A DNA stretch of 64,000 nt from contig JAUNSJ010000018.1 in NCBI GenBank assembly GCA_030539295.1, forward strand, positions 1 to 64,000, read 5' to 3'. This document shows positions 55,473 to 64,000 of this stretch, piece by piece. Every line of letters starts with the position of its first letter. Within the stretch, counting starts at the first letter, position 1. The notes under the pieces are model-generated. The model was not told the DNA's origin and ran no database searches. It saw only the letters and a list, made by a program, of their open reading frames with translations. The position numbers were made by a program, and so were the translations under genes. This DNA comes from Planctomycetia bacterium (GTDB lineage Bacteria; Planctomycetota; Planctomycetia; Pirellulales; Thermoguttaceae).

Positions 55473-57530
55473 TTAGTTCGACGCGAGCAGTTCTTCTCCC
55501 TGTTTGACAATATTGGCAACGGTAAATCCGAAGTGTTCAAACAGCGTCTTGGCCGGTCCACTGGCTCCGAAACCGGTCATGCCAATAAATCGACCGCGAT
55601 TGCCGGTATAGCGGCTCCAGCCCTGTTCCACGCCCATCTCCACGGCGATCGTCGGCACGTTCGGCGGCAGAACCTCGTTACGCCATTCGGACGGCTGTTG
55701 CTCAAACAGTTCCCAACTCGGCATACTGACAACGCGGGTCGGAATCCCTTTGGCCTGGAGTTCTTTTTGCGCGGCCAGACAGAGCGGGACTTCACTCCCG
55801 GTTGCGGCCAGAATGAGCGACGGCTGCCCTGTCTCGGCTTCCGCGAGAATATATCCACCTTTGGCCAGCAGATTGGCCGGGGCATAAACGGAGCGGTCGA
55901 GTGTCGGCAGATTCTGACGTGTCAGGACAATAACCGTGGGCGTTTCCCGCGACTGCAAAGCGATTTTATACGCTTGAGCGACTTCGTTCGCGTCGCACGG
56001 ACGCAGAACGGTCAGGTTCGGTATGGCACGTAACGACGCCAGATGCTCCACCGGCTGATGTGTCGGACCATCTTCCCCAACGCCGATCGAATCGTGCGTA
56101 AAGATAAAGAGGGTGGGAATACGCATCAGAGCAGCCAGACGAATCATGGGACGCAGATAATCGGCAAAGACGAAGAACGTGGCGCAATAGGCACGCAGGC
56201 CACAGAGCACCAGGCCATTCGTCGCGGCGGCCATGGCGTTTTCCCGAACGCCGAAGTGGATATTACGTCCGGCCCCGGTGGGCGAGAAGGCACCCGCCTC
56301 GGGCAGCTTGATTTCCGTGCAGTTCGACGGTGCCAGGTCGGCCGAGCCTCCGAGGAACCAGGGAACTTTCGGGGCAATTGCGTTGAGGACTTTTCCACTT
56401 GAAGCACGCGACGCCATGCCTTTTTCGTCGGCCGGGAACTCAATGGCCAGTTCGTTCCAGTCGTCTGGCAGATCACCCTTTTGCAACTTACGCAATTCCG
56501 CAGCCAGTTCGGGCCACGCCTGTTCGTATTGCTCAAAAAGAGCGTTCCAGTCGCTACGCTGCTTAGCTCCCCGCTGACCGAGTCCGTCACGGAACGTCTG
56601 ATAAACTGATTCTTCTACGGCAAAGCTTTCGTCCGGATTAAGCCCGTAATTCTGCTTGGCTCCGCGAATTTCCTCGTCGCCCAGCGGTGCCCCGTGCGAG
56701 GCGGACGTCCCTTCCTTCGTCGGGGCGCCAAAGGCAATCCGACTGTGGACGAGAATGAGCGTCGGTCGATCGTTCATGGCCTTAAAGGAATCGAAAGCAC
56801 GTCGCAGCTGTGGCAGGTCATTGGCATCGTCCACTTCCAGAACGTTCCATCGGCAGGCGAGGAACCGTGACTTAACGTCTTCTGTGAACGCAAGATCGGT
56901 CGCGCCTTCAATGGTGATTCTATTCGCGTCGTAAATCCAGCACAAGTTGGACAGCTGAAGATGTCCCGCAAGCGAAACGGCTTCCGCGGAAATGCCTTCC
57001 ATCATATCGCCGTCGCCGCACAGTGCGTAGACATTGGCGTTAAAGAGCGGAAAGCCCTCTTTATTATAACGATTGGCCAGCCAGCGGTCGCCCATGGCCA
57101 TACCAACGCTCGTGGCCACACCGGCGCCCAAAGGACCGGTCGTCATTTCAACTCCGGCCACATGCCCGTATTCCGGATGACCTGCGCAGCGACTGCCGAG
57201 TTGTCGAAACGACTTTATATCGTCCAGACGCACGGCGGGTTCGTCGGTTGGCTCTCCGTTGGCGCCGAGGTTACAAACGCCGGCCACGTGCAACGTGGAA
57301 TACAGGAGCATGGAAGCGTGCCCTATAGATAAAATAAAGCGGTCGCGGTTCAGCCAGCGCGGGTCACGCGGGTCATATTGCATACGTTCGTTGTAGAGCA
57401 GGTAGGTTATGGGAGCCAGGGCCATTGCGGTTCCCGGATGGCCACTGTTTGCTTTTTGTACTCCATCCATCGACAGAGCGCGTATCGTATCAATGGCCTT
57501 TTTTTCGTTATTGTTCATGGAAAACGACAT
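55473..57530 (-). CDS. tkt: Transketolase
   Basis: The enzyme of 685 residues from the ATG at 57530 transfers two-carbon units in the pentose phosphate pathway with thiamine diphosphate. It shows SMDGVQKANSGHPGTAMALAP, a GDGDMMEGISAEAVSLAGHL cofactor motif and THDSIGVGEDGPTHQPVEHLA. Start choice is uncertain: AGGAG is 13 bases before the ATG at 57530 and 4 bases before an in-frame TTG at 57536. Its gene is separate from floA by 86 bp on the same strand. Confidence 0.94.
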   Translation of the reverse strand: MSFSMNNNEKKAIDTIRALSMDGVQKANSGHPGTAMALAPITYLLYNERMQYDPRDPRWLNRDRFILSIGHASMLLYSTLHVAGVCNLGANGEPTDEPAVRLDDIKSFRQLGSRCAGHPEYGHVAGVEMTTGPLGAGVATSVGMAMGDRWLANRYNKEGFPLFNANVYALCGDGDMMEGISAEAVSLAGHLQLSNLCWIYDANRITIEGATDLAFTEDVKSRFLACRWNVLEVDDANDLPQLRRAFDSFKAMNDRPTLILVHSRIAFGAPTKEGTSASHGAPLGDEEIRGAKQNYGLNPDESFAVEESVYQTFRDGLGQRGAKQRSDWNALFEQYEQAWPELAAELRKLQKGDLPDDWNELAIEFPADEKGMASRASSGKVLNAIAPKVPWFLGGSADLAPSNCTEIKLPEAGAFSPTGAGRNIHFGVRENAMAAATNGLVLCGLRAYCATFFVFADYLRPMIRLAALMRIPTLFIFTHDSIGVGEDGPTHQPVEHLASLRAIPNLTVLRPCDANEVAQAYKIALQSRETPTVIVLTRQNLPTLDRSVYAPANLLAKGGYILAEAETGQPSLILAATGSEVPLCLAAQKELQAKGIPTRVVSMPSWELFEQQPSEWRNEVLPPNVPTIAVEMGVEQGWSRYTGNRGRFIGMTGFGASGPAKTLFEHFGFTVANIVKQGEELLASN

Positions 57531-57888
57531 GGAAATCAAAATACTCCTCTCGTTTGGTAGTAGATGCACACAAAACAATGATAATTTACTCGCTCCATTA
57601 TACCCCGCACAGGGGCAAAAAACAAGGACCCGGTAAGGTAAAAAGTGAAAAAATGCGACTTCGACACGCCCGGTTTGTACTTTTTTCTGTTAAATATGGC
57701 CTTTGGGCTATTCCATATTCCGCAAGAATGAACTATAATAGAGTCCTGTTCGGAATTTGGGCGGGATTCGGTCGCCCGAAATAGACCCCGTGTGCCCTCC
57801 TTTGCCCGGGACAGGGGCAGGCAGGTTGGACGCGGGCCAGTATTACAGGAATAAAGTGATAAAGTAGAGAAACCAGGGGAGAAAAGTA
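57531..57888. other. Gene-free divergent region between tkt and the DUF1573 gene
   Basis: It holds no open frame with coding character. A TATAAT at 57734-57739 on the plus strand could be the -10 of the DUF1573 gene, but the -35 (TTCCAT) is poor. A tkt promoter on the minus strand was not identified. Confidence 0.4.
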
Positions 57889-59124
57889 ATGCGAACGTTC
57901 GGTATTATAGTCGCGGCTGGAGTGGCTCTTGGGCTGATTCTGGGTTATGTAGCAGCGACGGTATCCGCGAATAAGTTACAATACGAAGCGGCAGTTCTCG
58001 TGGTAGAGGAAGACGAAGAAAAACCGGCGAGCATGCGGGAAGGGCAGAGTACGCCAGAAGCTTCAGCGCCGGAAACGTCCTTTGATTTCGGCGTTCTCGA
58101 TAAAAATGAGCAAACGGAAAAAGGGGAACACGACTTCGTTATAACGAATACGGGCGACGGGGTCTTAACGCTTCGCGACGGCGGTAAGGGGTGTATGTGC
58201 ACAAGTTTTGCCATCTCTCGCGACTCCCTTAAGAAAGGCGAAAAGGCCATTGTCAAGGTGAAGTGGGATGCCAGCCGCGGTGGTGGCGTCTTTAATCAAG
58301 GGGTTCGCGTGGTGACCAACGACCCGAATAAGAAGGAAATTGTCTTTAACGTCCACGGCCTCTATACAGCCCCGGTTCTGGCCAATCCGAATCAAATTAC
58401 CTTTAGCGGCGTCTCTTCGTCAAGCTCGCATACACGCGATTTCAAGGTCTTTGGCTTTAATAAGACGACGCCTGACGGGCAGCCGTTCGATATGCAGATT
58501 CTGGAAACCTCGATTTCCAACCCCGAAAACTACGAGATTTCCATTGAGAAGGTGGGCCTGGACGCTATGACCCAGGCGGAAAAAGAGCAGCGGCTCTTCG
58601 AAAATGCCGTCAACCTGTTCCAGGGCCATCTTACCCTCAAGTCGGGCCAGCCGCAAGGAACGTTTCAGGAGATTCTCCGAATTCGTACGAACGACGCCCA
58701 AATTCCCGTACTCGAAGTTTCCGTGGAAGGGCAGGTGACCGGTGCCGTCACAATTTCGGGTAACGTCTATGATAAAGCACGCGGATACATGAATATCGGC
58801 TCGGTTTCCACCCGGAATGAGACGGTGGAAATGCTTCGGCTGACCGTTGTCGACAAGCGGATTATTAATGGCGAAACACTTCGGGTTGCCTCTGTACAGC
58901 CCGACTGGCTGGGCGTCGAGGTCGCATATCCGGACGAGGAAGTGCAAAAGACCCTGCCGGTCAAACTGCTGGACGTCACAGTGCGTATTCCGAAGGGGTC
59001 GCCGCAAGGAAATTTCGTGGGTCCGGATAAAGAGCATATGGGCCGAATTGTCTTTAGTCTGGTCGGTGAGGAAGGGGCGGAATCAGAAATTATCGTTCCG
59101 GTCCGGTTTGCCGTCGGGCCGTAA
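57889..59124 (+). CDS. DUF1573-domain membrane-anchored protein
   Basis: The 411 residues begin with a single N-terminal hydrophobic anchor (IIVAAGVALGLILGYVAA). A DUF1573/Ig-like domain follows at about 65-165: FDFGVLDKNEQTEKGEHDF, ITNTGDGVLTL and the family cysteines in GKGCMCTSF. At least one further similar beta domain follows (from about 175). Such proteins are abundant on planctomycete surfaces, with unknown function. A purine-rich GGGGAGAAAAG lies before the ATG. It starts a plus-strand run with an SDR and a PduS-like gene. Confidence 0.82.
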   Translation: MRTFGIIVAAGVALGLILGYVAATVSANKLQYEAAVLVVEEDEEKPASMREGQSTPEASAPETSFDFGVLDKNEQTEKGEHDFVITNTGDGVLTLRDGGKGCMCTSFAISRDSLKKGEKAIVKVKWDASRGGGVFNQGVRVVTNDPNKKEIVFNVHGLYTAPVLANPNQITFSGVSSSSSHTRDFKVFGFNKTTPDGQPFDMQILETSISNPENYEISIEKVGLDAMTQAEKEQRLFENAVNLFQGHLTLKSGQPQGTFQEILRIRTNDAQIPVLEVSVEGQVTGAVTISGNVYDKARGYMNIGSVSTRNETVEMLRLTVVDKRIINGETLRVASVQPDWLGVEVAYPDEEVQKTLPVKLLDVTVRIPKGSPQGNFVGPDKEHMGRIVFSLVGEEGAESEIIVPVRFAVGP

Positions 59125-59182
59125 AAGGGCAGGGGAGATTCATTCGGACGACCGACGAAAGCGGCACGAAACAGGCAGGCAC

Positions 59183-60052
59183 ATGGCAAAAACAGACTGG
59201 CGAGACAAGATTGTACTGGTAACAGGCGGCTCCAGCGGACTCGGACGCGTGATTGCGGAGGAGTTTGGTGCCCGGGGCGCGGTCATTGTTTCTGTGGGAC
59301 TGGAAGCAACGCTCCTGGAGCAGTCGACAGAAGAGATGAAGCGGCAAGGAGTTACGGTTGTCCCGATTTGTGCCGACATAACCAACCAGGCCGATGTCGC
59401 GCGCGTCTTTGACGAGGTTCGCGAGCGGTTCGGGCATCTCGACGTTTTGGTCAATAATGCCGGGCGAACGCATCGCGGAAAAATCATGGAGACCACGCCG
59501 GACGAGTTTCAATCGCTCTTCGATCTCAACGTTTTGGGAACCATTCGATGTTCCCAGGCGGCGGTCCCTCTGCTCCTGCCCCGACGCGGGCATATCATCA
59601 ATATCGGTTCGCTTGCCGCGAAGAGCGCGTCACGCTGGACCGGTGCCTATCCGGTAACGAAGTTCGCCGTGGCCGCCTTCTCGCAGCAGTTGCGGTTGGA
59701 ACTGGGCCCGGAAGGATTGCACGTTCTCCTCGTCTGCCCCGGGCCTGTCAAGCGGTCGAACGAACGCCTGTACAAACTCAAACAGACCTCGGATATTCCC
59801 GAGGCCGCCCTCTTGCCGGGCGCCGGGGTCCAATTGTCCAAGATCGACCCACACAAATTGGCCAAACGAATCCTGGTTGCCTGTGAAAAGCGTCAGCCGG
59901 AACTCGTTGTGCCAGGCAAGGCGCGAATCCTGTTCGCACTGGCTCAACTGTGGCCCGCTCTTGCCGACTGGATCGTTATCCGCAAAACGGGAGGGACGCG
60001 GCCTGCCTCGTCCTCCCTTCCTGACCAAAATCATCATCCAGATAACCATTAA
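59183..60052 (+). CDS. Short-chain dehydrogenase/reductase
   Basis: The 289-residue SDR has the cofactor motif VTGGSSGLG, NNAGRTH, and the catalytic set of Ser (NIGSLAAKSA) and Tyr-x3-Lys (YPVTK). An extended C-terminus follows. The start at 59183 is where family homology begins; the frame is open upstream inside the DUF1573 gene. Substrate is unknown. The general class includes 3-ketosphinganine reductases, which would fit the aminoketone expected from the gene at 41065, but this is only a possibility and the genes are 15 kb apart. Confidence 0.85.
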   Translation: MAKTDWRDKIVLVTGGSSGLGRVIAEEFGARGAVIVSVGLEATLLEQSTEEMKRQGVTVVPICADITNQADVARVFDEVRERFGHLDVLVNNAGRTHRGKIMETTPDEFQSLFDLNVLGTIRCSQAAVPLLLPRRGHIINIGSLAAKSASRWTGAYPVTKFAVAAFSQQLRLELGPEGLHVLLVCPGPVKRSNERLYKLKQTSDIPEAALLPGAGVQLSKIDPHKLAKRILVACEKRQPELVVPGKARILFALAQLWPALADWIVIRKTGGTRPASSSLPDQNHHPDNH

Positions 60053-60073
60053 CTAAAGGAATATAAATCTGTC

Positions 60074-61399
60074 ATGGCCATTACAACAGAACAAATTGCC
60101 ACCGCCGGGCTGGTTGGCGCTGGGGGTGCCGGATTTCCTACTCATGTCAAACTGTCGGGCAAAGCCGATACCGTCGTTATCAATGGCGCCGAATGCGAGC
60201 CACTTCTGCACAAGGACAAACAGCTTATTTTGACCTACGGCGATCGAATTGTGGAAGGTTTGTCGCGGGCTATGGCCCTGGTCGGTGCCAGTCGCGGGAT
60301 CGTTGGAATCAAATCGAAGTACAGTCAGGTCATTGACTCCATACGTCCGAAATTGCGGGCCGGAATGGAAATTGGTCCGCTGGACGATGTCTATCCGGCA
60401 GGAGACGAGTTCATTCTCATCTATCAGACACTCGGTCGCATACTCGCGCCTGGCGCCATTCCGCTTTCGGTAGGCGCTGTTGTGATGAATGTCGAGACAG
60501 CCTTGAATCTCTCGCTGGCCGATACACACCCCGTAACGCGAAAATTCGTCTCGGTCGCAGGAGCGGTCGCCAATCCCTGTACCGTCTGCGTGCCGATTGG
60601 TGCGCCGCTGTCGGTCTGTCTGGAAGCGGCAGGCGGGGCAACCATTGACGACCCTGCCTATGTCATTGGAGGCGCCATGATGGGGTCCCTCACGTCTGAC
60701 TTGACAACCCCGGTTACGAAGACGACCGGAGGACTCATTGTCTTACCGAAGGATCATTTTATCGTTCAGCGAAAAAGTTGGGACTGGCAGAAGACCTCAC
60801 GGGTGGGCCGGGCCGCGTGTGACCAGTGCAGTCATTGTACGGAACTTTGCCCTCGCTATCTGCTGGGTCATCCTGTGGAACCGCACAAGGCCATGAGAAG
60901 CCTGGGCTTTAATCCCGCGCGACAGGCGGATACCGCCGGCTCCCAGTTCTGTTGCGAGTGCAACTTGTGCAGCTACTGCTCATGCCCGGAAGGCCTCGAT
61001 CCGAAAAACGTCAATGCCCAGAATAAGCGACGTATTATGGCCGAAAAGAAGCAATGGAAAAATCCTCCTTTTCTGCCCGAACGCGCCGAAAATCTCATGC
61101 CGTTCCGCAAGACGCCGACTCATCGTCTCATGCAGAGAATCGGACTCGACCGGTTCGTCAATAAAGGTCCCCTTCTGGACCGGGAGATTACCGTGCCGGA
61201 AGTGACCATTCTCCTTAAGCAGCATATAGGAGCCCCGTGCCAGAGTCGGGTGACTGTAGGGCAAAAAGTGCAGGAAGGGGAATGTATCGCTGCCCGTCCT
61301 GTTGCCGACGGCAAGCCAGCACTCGGGGCCGACCTGCATGCGTCCATAACCGGGACCGTCACGGCCGTTACGGATCAGGCTGTGGTCATCCACAAATAG
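60074..61399 (+). CDS. PduS/RnfC-like flavo-iron-sulfur oxidoreductase
   Basis: The 441 residues have a Complex-I-51K-like N-terminus (GLVGAGGAGFPTHVKL, INGAECEPLLHKD), an SLBB part (VAGAVANPCTV) and two [4Fe-4S] motifs (CDQCSHCTELCP, CCECNLCSYCSCP). A RnfC-type barrel-sandwich hybrid domain lies at the end. This is the order seen in PduS, the cobalamin reductase of propanediol microcompartments, and not that of full RnfC. No microcompartment shell or other Rnf genes are in the window. It lies 21 bp after the SDR and 106 bp before gcvT. Confidence 0.82.
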   Translation: MAITTEQIATAGLVGAGGAGFPTHVKLSGKADTVVINGAECEPLLHKDKQLILTYGDRIVEGLSRAMALVGASRGIVGIKSKYSQVIDSIRPKLRAGMEIGPLDDVYPAGDEFILIYQTLGRILAPGAIPLSVGAVVMNVETALNLSLADTHPVTRKFVSVAGAVANPCTVCVPIGAPLSVCLEAAGGATIDDPAYVIGGAMMGSLTSDLTTPVTKTTGGLIVLPKDHFIVQRKSWDWQKTSRVGRAACDQCSHCTELCPRYLLGHPVEPHKAMRSLGFNPARQADTAGSQFCCECNLCSYCSCPEGLDPKNVNAQNKRRIMAEKKQWKNPPFLPERAENLMPFRKTPTHRLMQRIGLDRFVNKGPLLDREITVPEVTILLKQHIGAPCQSRVTVGQKVQEGECIAARPVADGKPALGADLHASITGTVTAVTDQAVVIHK

Positions 61400-61505
61400 T
61401 GAATTTGCATTTTAAAACCGCGATACGAAGGGACAGACGTCAAACACCAATTTCGTCCCGGGGGTATTTTATTCATTTTAGGAATTAAACGAAAGATACA
61501 AAAAA

Positions 61506-62612
61506 ATGTCCGACTTGAAACGAACTCCTTTATACGGGGAACATGTCCGACTTGGCGGCCGGCTTATCGACTTCGGAGGCTGGGAACTTCCTGTTCAATA
61601 TACCGGAATTCTAAACGAACATCGTCAGGTACGAGAAGCCGCTGGCCTGTTCGACGTTTCCCATATGGGTGAATTTATTTTGCGGGGGCCCGGCGCGGAA
61701 GAATTCGTGCAATACATGATTACTAACGACATTCGCAAAATTGCGCCGGGACAGGTTCAATACTCACCTATCTGTCGCCCCAGCGGCGGCTGCGTTGACG
61801 ATCTGATCGTTTACAAAAACTCTCCGACCGATTTCTTTATCGTCGTTAACGCGTCGAATACCGACAAAGATTTTCAGTGGTTTTGTGAACATGTTCCGCA
61901 CGGTCTGGATCTGCGCAATGTCTCCTCCGAATTCGCGCAACTGGCGCTACAGGGTCCCAAGGCCCAGGAAATTCTGCAAAAACTGACCTCTTACGATCTG
62001 GAGTCCGTTCGCTTTTTCCATTTCGCCAATAATGTGGAAATCGCGGGCAGGAAGTGCCTGGTCTCACGCACTGGCTATACAGGCGAGGACGGATTCGAAA
62101 TCTATACCGCGTGCGACGATGCCGTTTCGCTCTGGCAGTCGATTCTCGCTTGCGGTCAGGCCGACGTGGCCCCGATCGGACTGGGCGCACGCGATACCTT
62201 GCGATTCGAAGCGAAACTCCCTCTTTACGGGCAGGAAATCGACGAGGCAATAACGCCCCTGGAAGCGGGACTCGGCTGGTTCGTGCGTCTGGAAAAGCCT
62301 GGCGACTTTCTCGGTAAAGACGCACTCGTAAAGCAAAAACAGAATGGGCTCACACGAAAGCTGTGCGAATTCGAATTACTCGGTCGCGGTATCCCCCGTC
62401 CACACTATAAAGCCAGTTACGACGGTCGCGACCTTGGGTTCGTAACAACCGGCATGCTGGCCCCGACGCTTGGCAAATGTATGGGACAGGTCATGCTCCC
62501 CGAAAGATTTTGGGAACCTGGCACAACGTTCGAAATCGTTATTCGCGATAAGCCTGTGCTCGCCGAAGTCCAAAAGGGATTATTCTATCGCAAAAAAACA
62601 CGACATGAATAA
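61506..62612 (+). CDS. gcvT: Glycine cleavage system T protein (aminomethyltransferase)
   Basis: The 368-residue T protein transfers the methylene of the aminomethyl-lipoyl H protein to tetrahydrofolate. It opens LKRTPLYGEHVRLGGRLIDFGGWELPVQY and has GLFDVSHMGEF. The folate-binding part has TGYTGEDGFEIY and IGLGARDTLRFEA. The C-terminal part ends GTTFEIVIRDKPVLAEV. Length is normal. gcvH follows 67 bp later. No glycine riboswitch was recognised in the 106-bp leader. Confidence 0.95.
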   Translation: MSDLKRTPLYGEHVRLGGRLIDFGGWELPVQYTGILNEHRQVREAAGLFDVSHMGEFILRGPGAEEFVQYMITNDIRKIAPGQVQYSPICRPSGGCVDDLIVYKNSPTDFFIVVNASNTDKDFQWFCEHVPHGLDLRNVSSEFAQLALQGPKAQEILQKLTSYDLESVRFFHFANNVEIAGRKCLVSRTGYTGEDGFEIYTACDDAVSLWQSILACGQADVAPIGLGARDTLRFEAKLPLYGQEIDEAITPLEAGLGWFVRLEKPGDFLGKDALVKQKQNGLTRKLCEFELLGRGIPRPHYKASYDGRDLGFVTTGMLAPTLGKCMGQVMLPERFWEPGTTFEIVIRDKPVLAEVQKGLFYRKKTRHE

Positions 62613-62679
62613 TTTGTATATATCGTATCGACAATTCACAAATTATGTATGATTAACAAAAGTAGAAAGTTAAATAAAA

Positions 62680-63057
62680 ATGAACGTTCCGGATAATTTA
62701 CTGTATTCCAAAGAGCACGAATGGGTTTTGATTGAAGGCAATACGGCGAAAGTCGGTATTACCGATTACGCACAAGACAGTCTCGGCGATATTGTCTTTG
62801 TCGAACTGCCCGAAATTGGCAAAGTCATCGAACCGATGGGTGAGGTCGGCATTATCGAGTCGGTCAAAGCCGTTTCGCCTGTCTATTCCCCTGTTGGCGG
62901 AAAAGTCACCGACGTCAATACGGACCTTGAGCAGGGTCCCGAATCACTCAATTCTGACCCCTATGGGAACTATATCTTTATCATGGAACTCGACGGTGAA
63001 GTTGACCGCGAGTCTCTACTCGACGCCGCAGCCTACGCAAAGTTCATCGAAAAATAA
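62680..63057 (+). CDS. gcvH: Glycine cleavage system H protein
   Basis: The 125-residue lipoyl carrier has its lipoylation lysine K63 in IESVKAVSPVYSP. It opens LLYSKEHEWVLIEGNTAKVGITDYAQ, as in the family. It shuttles the aminomethyl group between the P, T and L proteins. gcvP and lpd are not in the window; the next gene is convergent, so they must be elsewhere. Confidence 0.96.
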   Translation: MNVPDNLLYSKEHEWVLIEGNTAKVGITDYAQDSLGDIVFVELPEIGKVIEPMGEVGIIESVKAVSPVYSPVGGKVTDVNTDLEQGPESLNSDPYGNYIFIMELDGEVDRESLLDAAAYAKFIEK

Positions 63058-63083
63058 CCATTGCCACGCCGATCATCTGCGCC

Positions 63084-63106
63084 GGGGACATAAACGCCCC
63101 GGCATG
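63084..63106. terminator. Hairpin between convergent gcvH and kdsA
   Basis: GCCGGGG pairs with CCCCGGC around a 9-base loop (7-bp stem). It lies between the gcvH stop at 63057 and the kdsA stop at 63153. There is no T run on either side, so it is at best a weak bidirectional terminator. Confidence 0.45.
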
Positions 63107-63152
63107 TATCTGCTTGCCCCGTAACAGAAGAGACTCAACCACACTTGAGACT

Positions 63153-64000
63153 TCAGGGAACGTGAACCGCATTGCGAATTTTTAACAGATCGCGAAGCAG
63201 GGCCGCCAGTTCGCCCAGCGGGTAAATATTGGCCGCGTCGCTCGGCGATTCTTCCGGACGCGGATGCGTCTCCAGAAAGACGGCATCGACACCAACAGCT
63301 ACGGCAGCCCGGGCAAGCGGCGCGACAAATTCTCGCTGCCCCCTGGTCACACCTTCCGAACCGCCTGGCATCTGCACACTGTGCGTCGCGTCGAAAACAA
63401 CCGGCACGCCCAGCTCTCGCATTTGTATCAGCGACCGAAAGTCATTGACAAGCTGTCCATACCCGAAAAACGTCCCGCGTTCGCCCAGTAGAATCCCCGC
63501 AGCGTTCGCACTACGTAATTTGTCCACGACATGACGCATATCGGACGGAGCCATAAACTGCCCTTTTTTAACGTGCACCGGCTTGCCTGTCCGTGCCGCC
63601 GCCGTGAGAAGACTCGTCTGCCGCGCAAGAAAAGCCGGTATTTGAAGTAAATCGCAAATACGTCCCACGGGTTCCGCCTGAAAGGGTTCGTGGATATCCG
63701 TCGTTACGGCCAGCCCCGTCTCTTCGCGTATCTGTGCCAGCAGAGCCAGACCCTGCTCCAGACCCAGACCACGCCAGGAATCAATTCGCGTCCGATTCGC
63801 CTTATCGAACGATCCCTTAAACATTATATTTACGGCGTAGCCTTCCGCGCAAAGCTGCTGCTCTATCCCGACCAGTTCCCGCGCTATCGCGAGGGACGTC
63901 TCTTCCTGCAAAACGCACGGACCGGCGATCACCAAAAGCGGACAATCGTCACCAACGCTCACAGAACCTATCGTTACTTTCGTCGCAACACGATCGGTCA
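63153..64000 (-). CDS. kdsA: 3-deoxy-8-phosphooctulonate synthase, 5' end cut by window edge
   Basis: This enzyme condenses PEP and arabinose 5-phosphate to make Kdo 8-phosphate for lipopolysaccharide. Seen are [51 protein letters not shown] and [15 protein letters not shown] at 63962 could be the start. However, the frame stays open to 64000 and encodes [15 protein letters not shown], which lines up with the E. coli N-terminus (KVVSIGDINVAND), so the true start is outside the window. It supports a Gram-negative envelope. Confidence 0.94.
   Translation of the reverse strand, partial: TDRVATKVTIGSVSVGDDCPLLVIAGPCVLQEETSLAIARELVGIEQQLCAEGYAVNIMFKGSFDKANRTRIDSWRGLGLEQGLALLAQIREETGLAVTTDIHEPFQAEPVGRICDLLQIPAFLARQTSLLTAAARTGKPVHVKKGQFMAPSDMRHVVDKLRSANAAGILLGERGTFFGYGQLVNDFRSLIQMRELGVPVVFDATHSVQMPGGSEGVTRGQREFVAPLARAAVAVGVDAVFLETHPRPEESPSDAANIYPLGELAALLRDLLKIRNAVHVP

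Noticed and set aside
61400-61505. Glycine riboswitch before gcvT
   Set aside because: The 106-bp leader is too short and lacks the conserved tandem aptamer features that I can recognise.
63153-63962. GTG at 63962 as the true kdsA start
   Set aside because: The frame is open to the window edge and the upstream residues align with the N-terminus of known KdsA, so the start is likely outside the window.
1-64000. tRNA, rRNA, CRISPR arrays, prophage or transposase genes
   Set aside because: I found no T-arm-like motifs in intergenic regions, no regularly spaced repeats beyond the three hairpins at 31785-31891, and no recombinase or transposase family among the proteins.

Overview
The window looks like a chromosomal piece of an anaerobic, fermentative planctomycete, probably gut-associated. 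Planctomycete signs are three DUF1559 pseudopilin-like proteins with the [20 protein letters not shown] leader, a Rhodopirellula/Verrucomicrobium-type ECF sigma factor followed by a FecR-LamG protein, BNR 'sialidases', a XylR-type regulator start, an SUMF1 protein and a PD40/hydrazine-synthase-alpha-like c-type cytochrome. Anaerobic life is indicated by an electron-bifurcating [FeFe] hydrogenase operon with its own sensory hydrogenase, and by pyruvate phosphate dikinase. kdsA at the right edge implies a Gram-negative outer membrane with Kdo. These assignments rest on motif recognition; no database search was run.

Layout. 1-4663 (minus): DUF1559 protein, small lipoprotein, two BNR/Asp-box proteins and the start of a XylR-like regulator. 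The DUF1559 gene carries a 12-base G tract that puts its best start codon out of frame with the body of the protein. 4664-10005 (plus): a repeat-containing spacer, then trpB, paaK-like, pyrB and a degenerate sulfatase-like protein. 10057-13776 (minus): a second DUF1559, lipoprotein, BNR protein and regulator cassette, this time with an FCD-AraC fusion regulator. 13931-20908 (minus): rdgB-proA-HI0933 flavoprotein-hrpA, with every junction overlapping. 21008-23785 (plus): purH and an SUMF1 protein. 23844-31891 (plus): promoter and palindrome, a [2Fe-2S] ferredoxin, HydS, SpoIIE-type phosphatase, HndA, HndC and HydA, ending in a tandem hairpin/terminator block. 32255-40551 (plus): ppdK, a TIM-barrel isomerase, lysA and leuS. 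40955-45362: a FAAL-ACP-oxoamine synthase megaprotein with a coupled membrane protein. 45624-53513: ECF sigma, FecR-LamG, DUF1559, lipoprotein and giant cytochrome. 53519-57530 (minus): floA with a diguanylate cyclase, and transketolase. 57889-63057 (plus): DUF1573, SDR, a PduS/RnfC-like protein, gcvT and gcvH. 63153-64000 (minus): kdsA, cut by the window edge.

How it works together. The same unit, DUF1559 + small lipoprotein + large secreted protein + dedicated regulator, occurs three times with different enzymes and different regulator classes. This suggests modular surface systems for polymer capture and processing. The hydrogenase operon couples a catalytic bifurcating enzyme to an H2/redox sensor and a PP2C-type phosphatase, which points to partner-switching control of H2 metabolism. 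The FAAL-ACP-oxoamine synthase is a candidate for an unusual long-chain amino-lipid (sphingoid-type) pathway.
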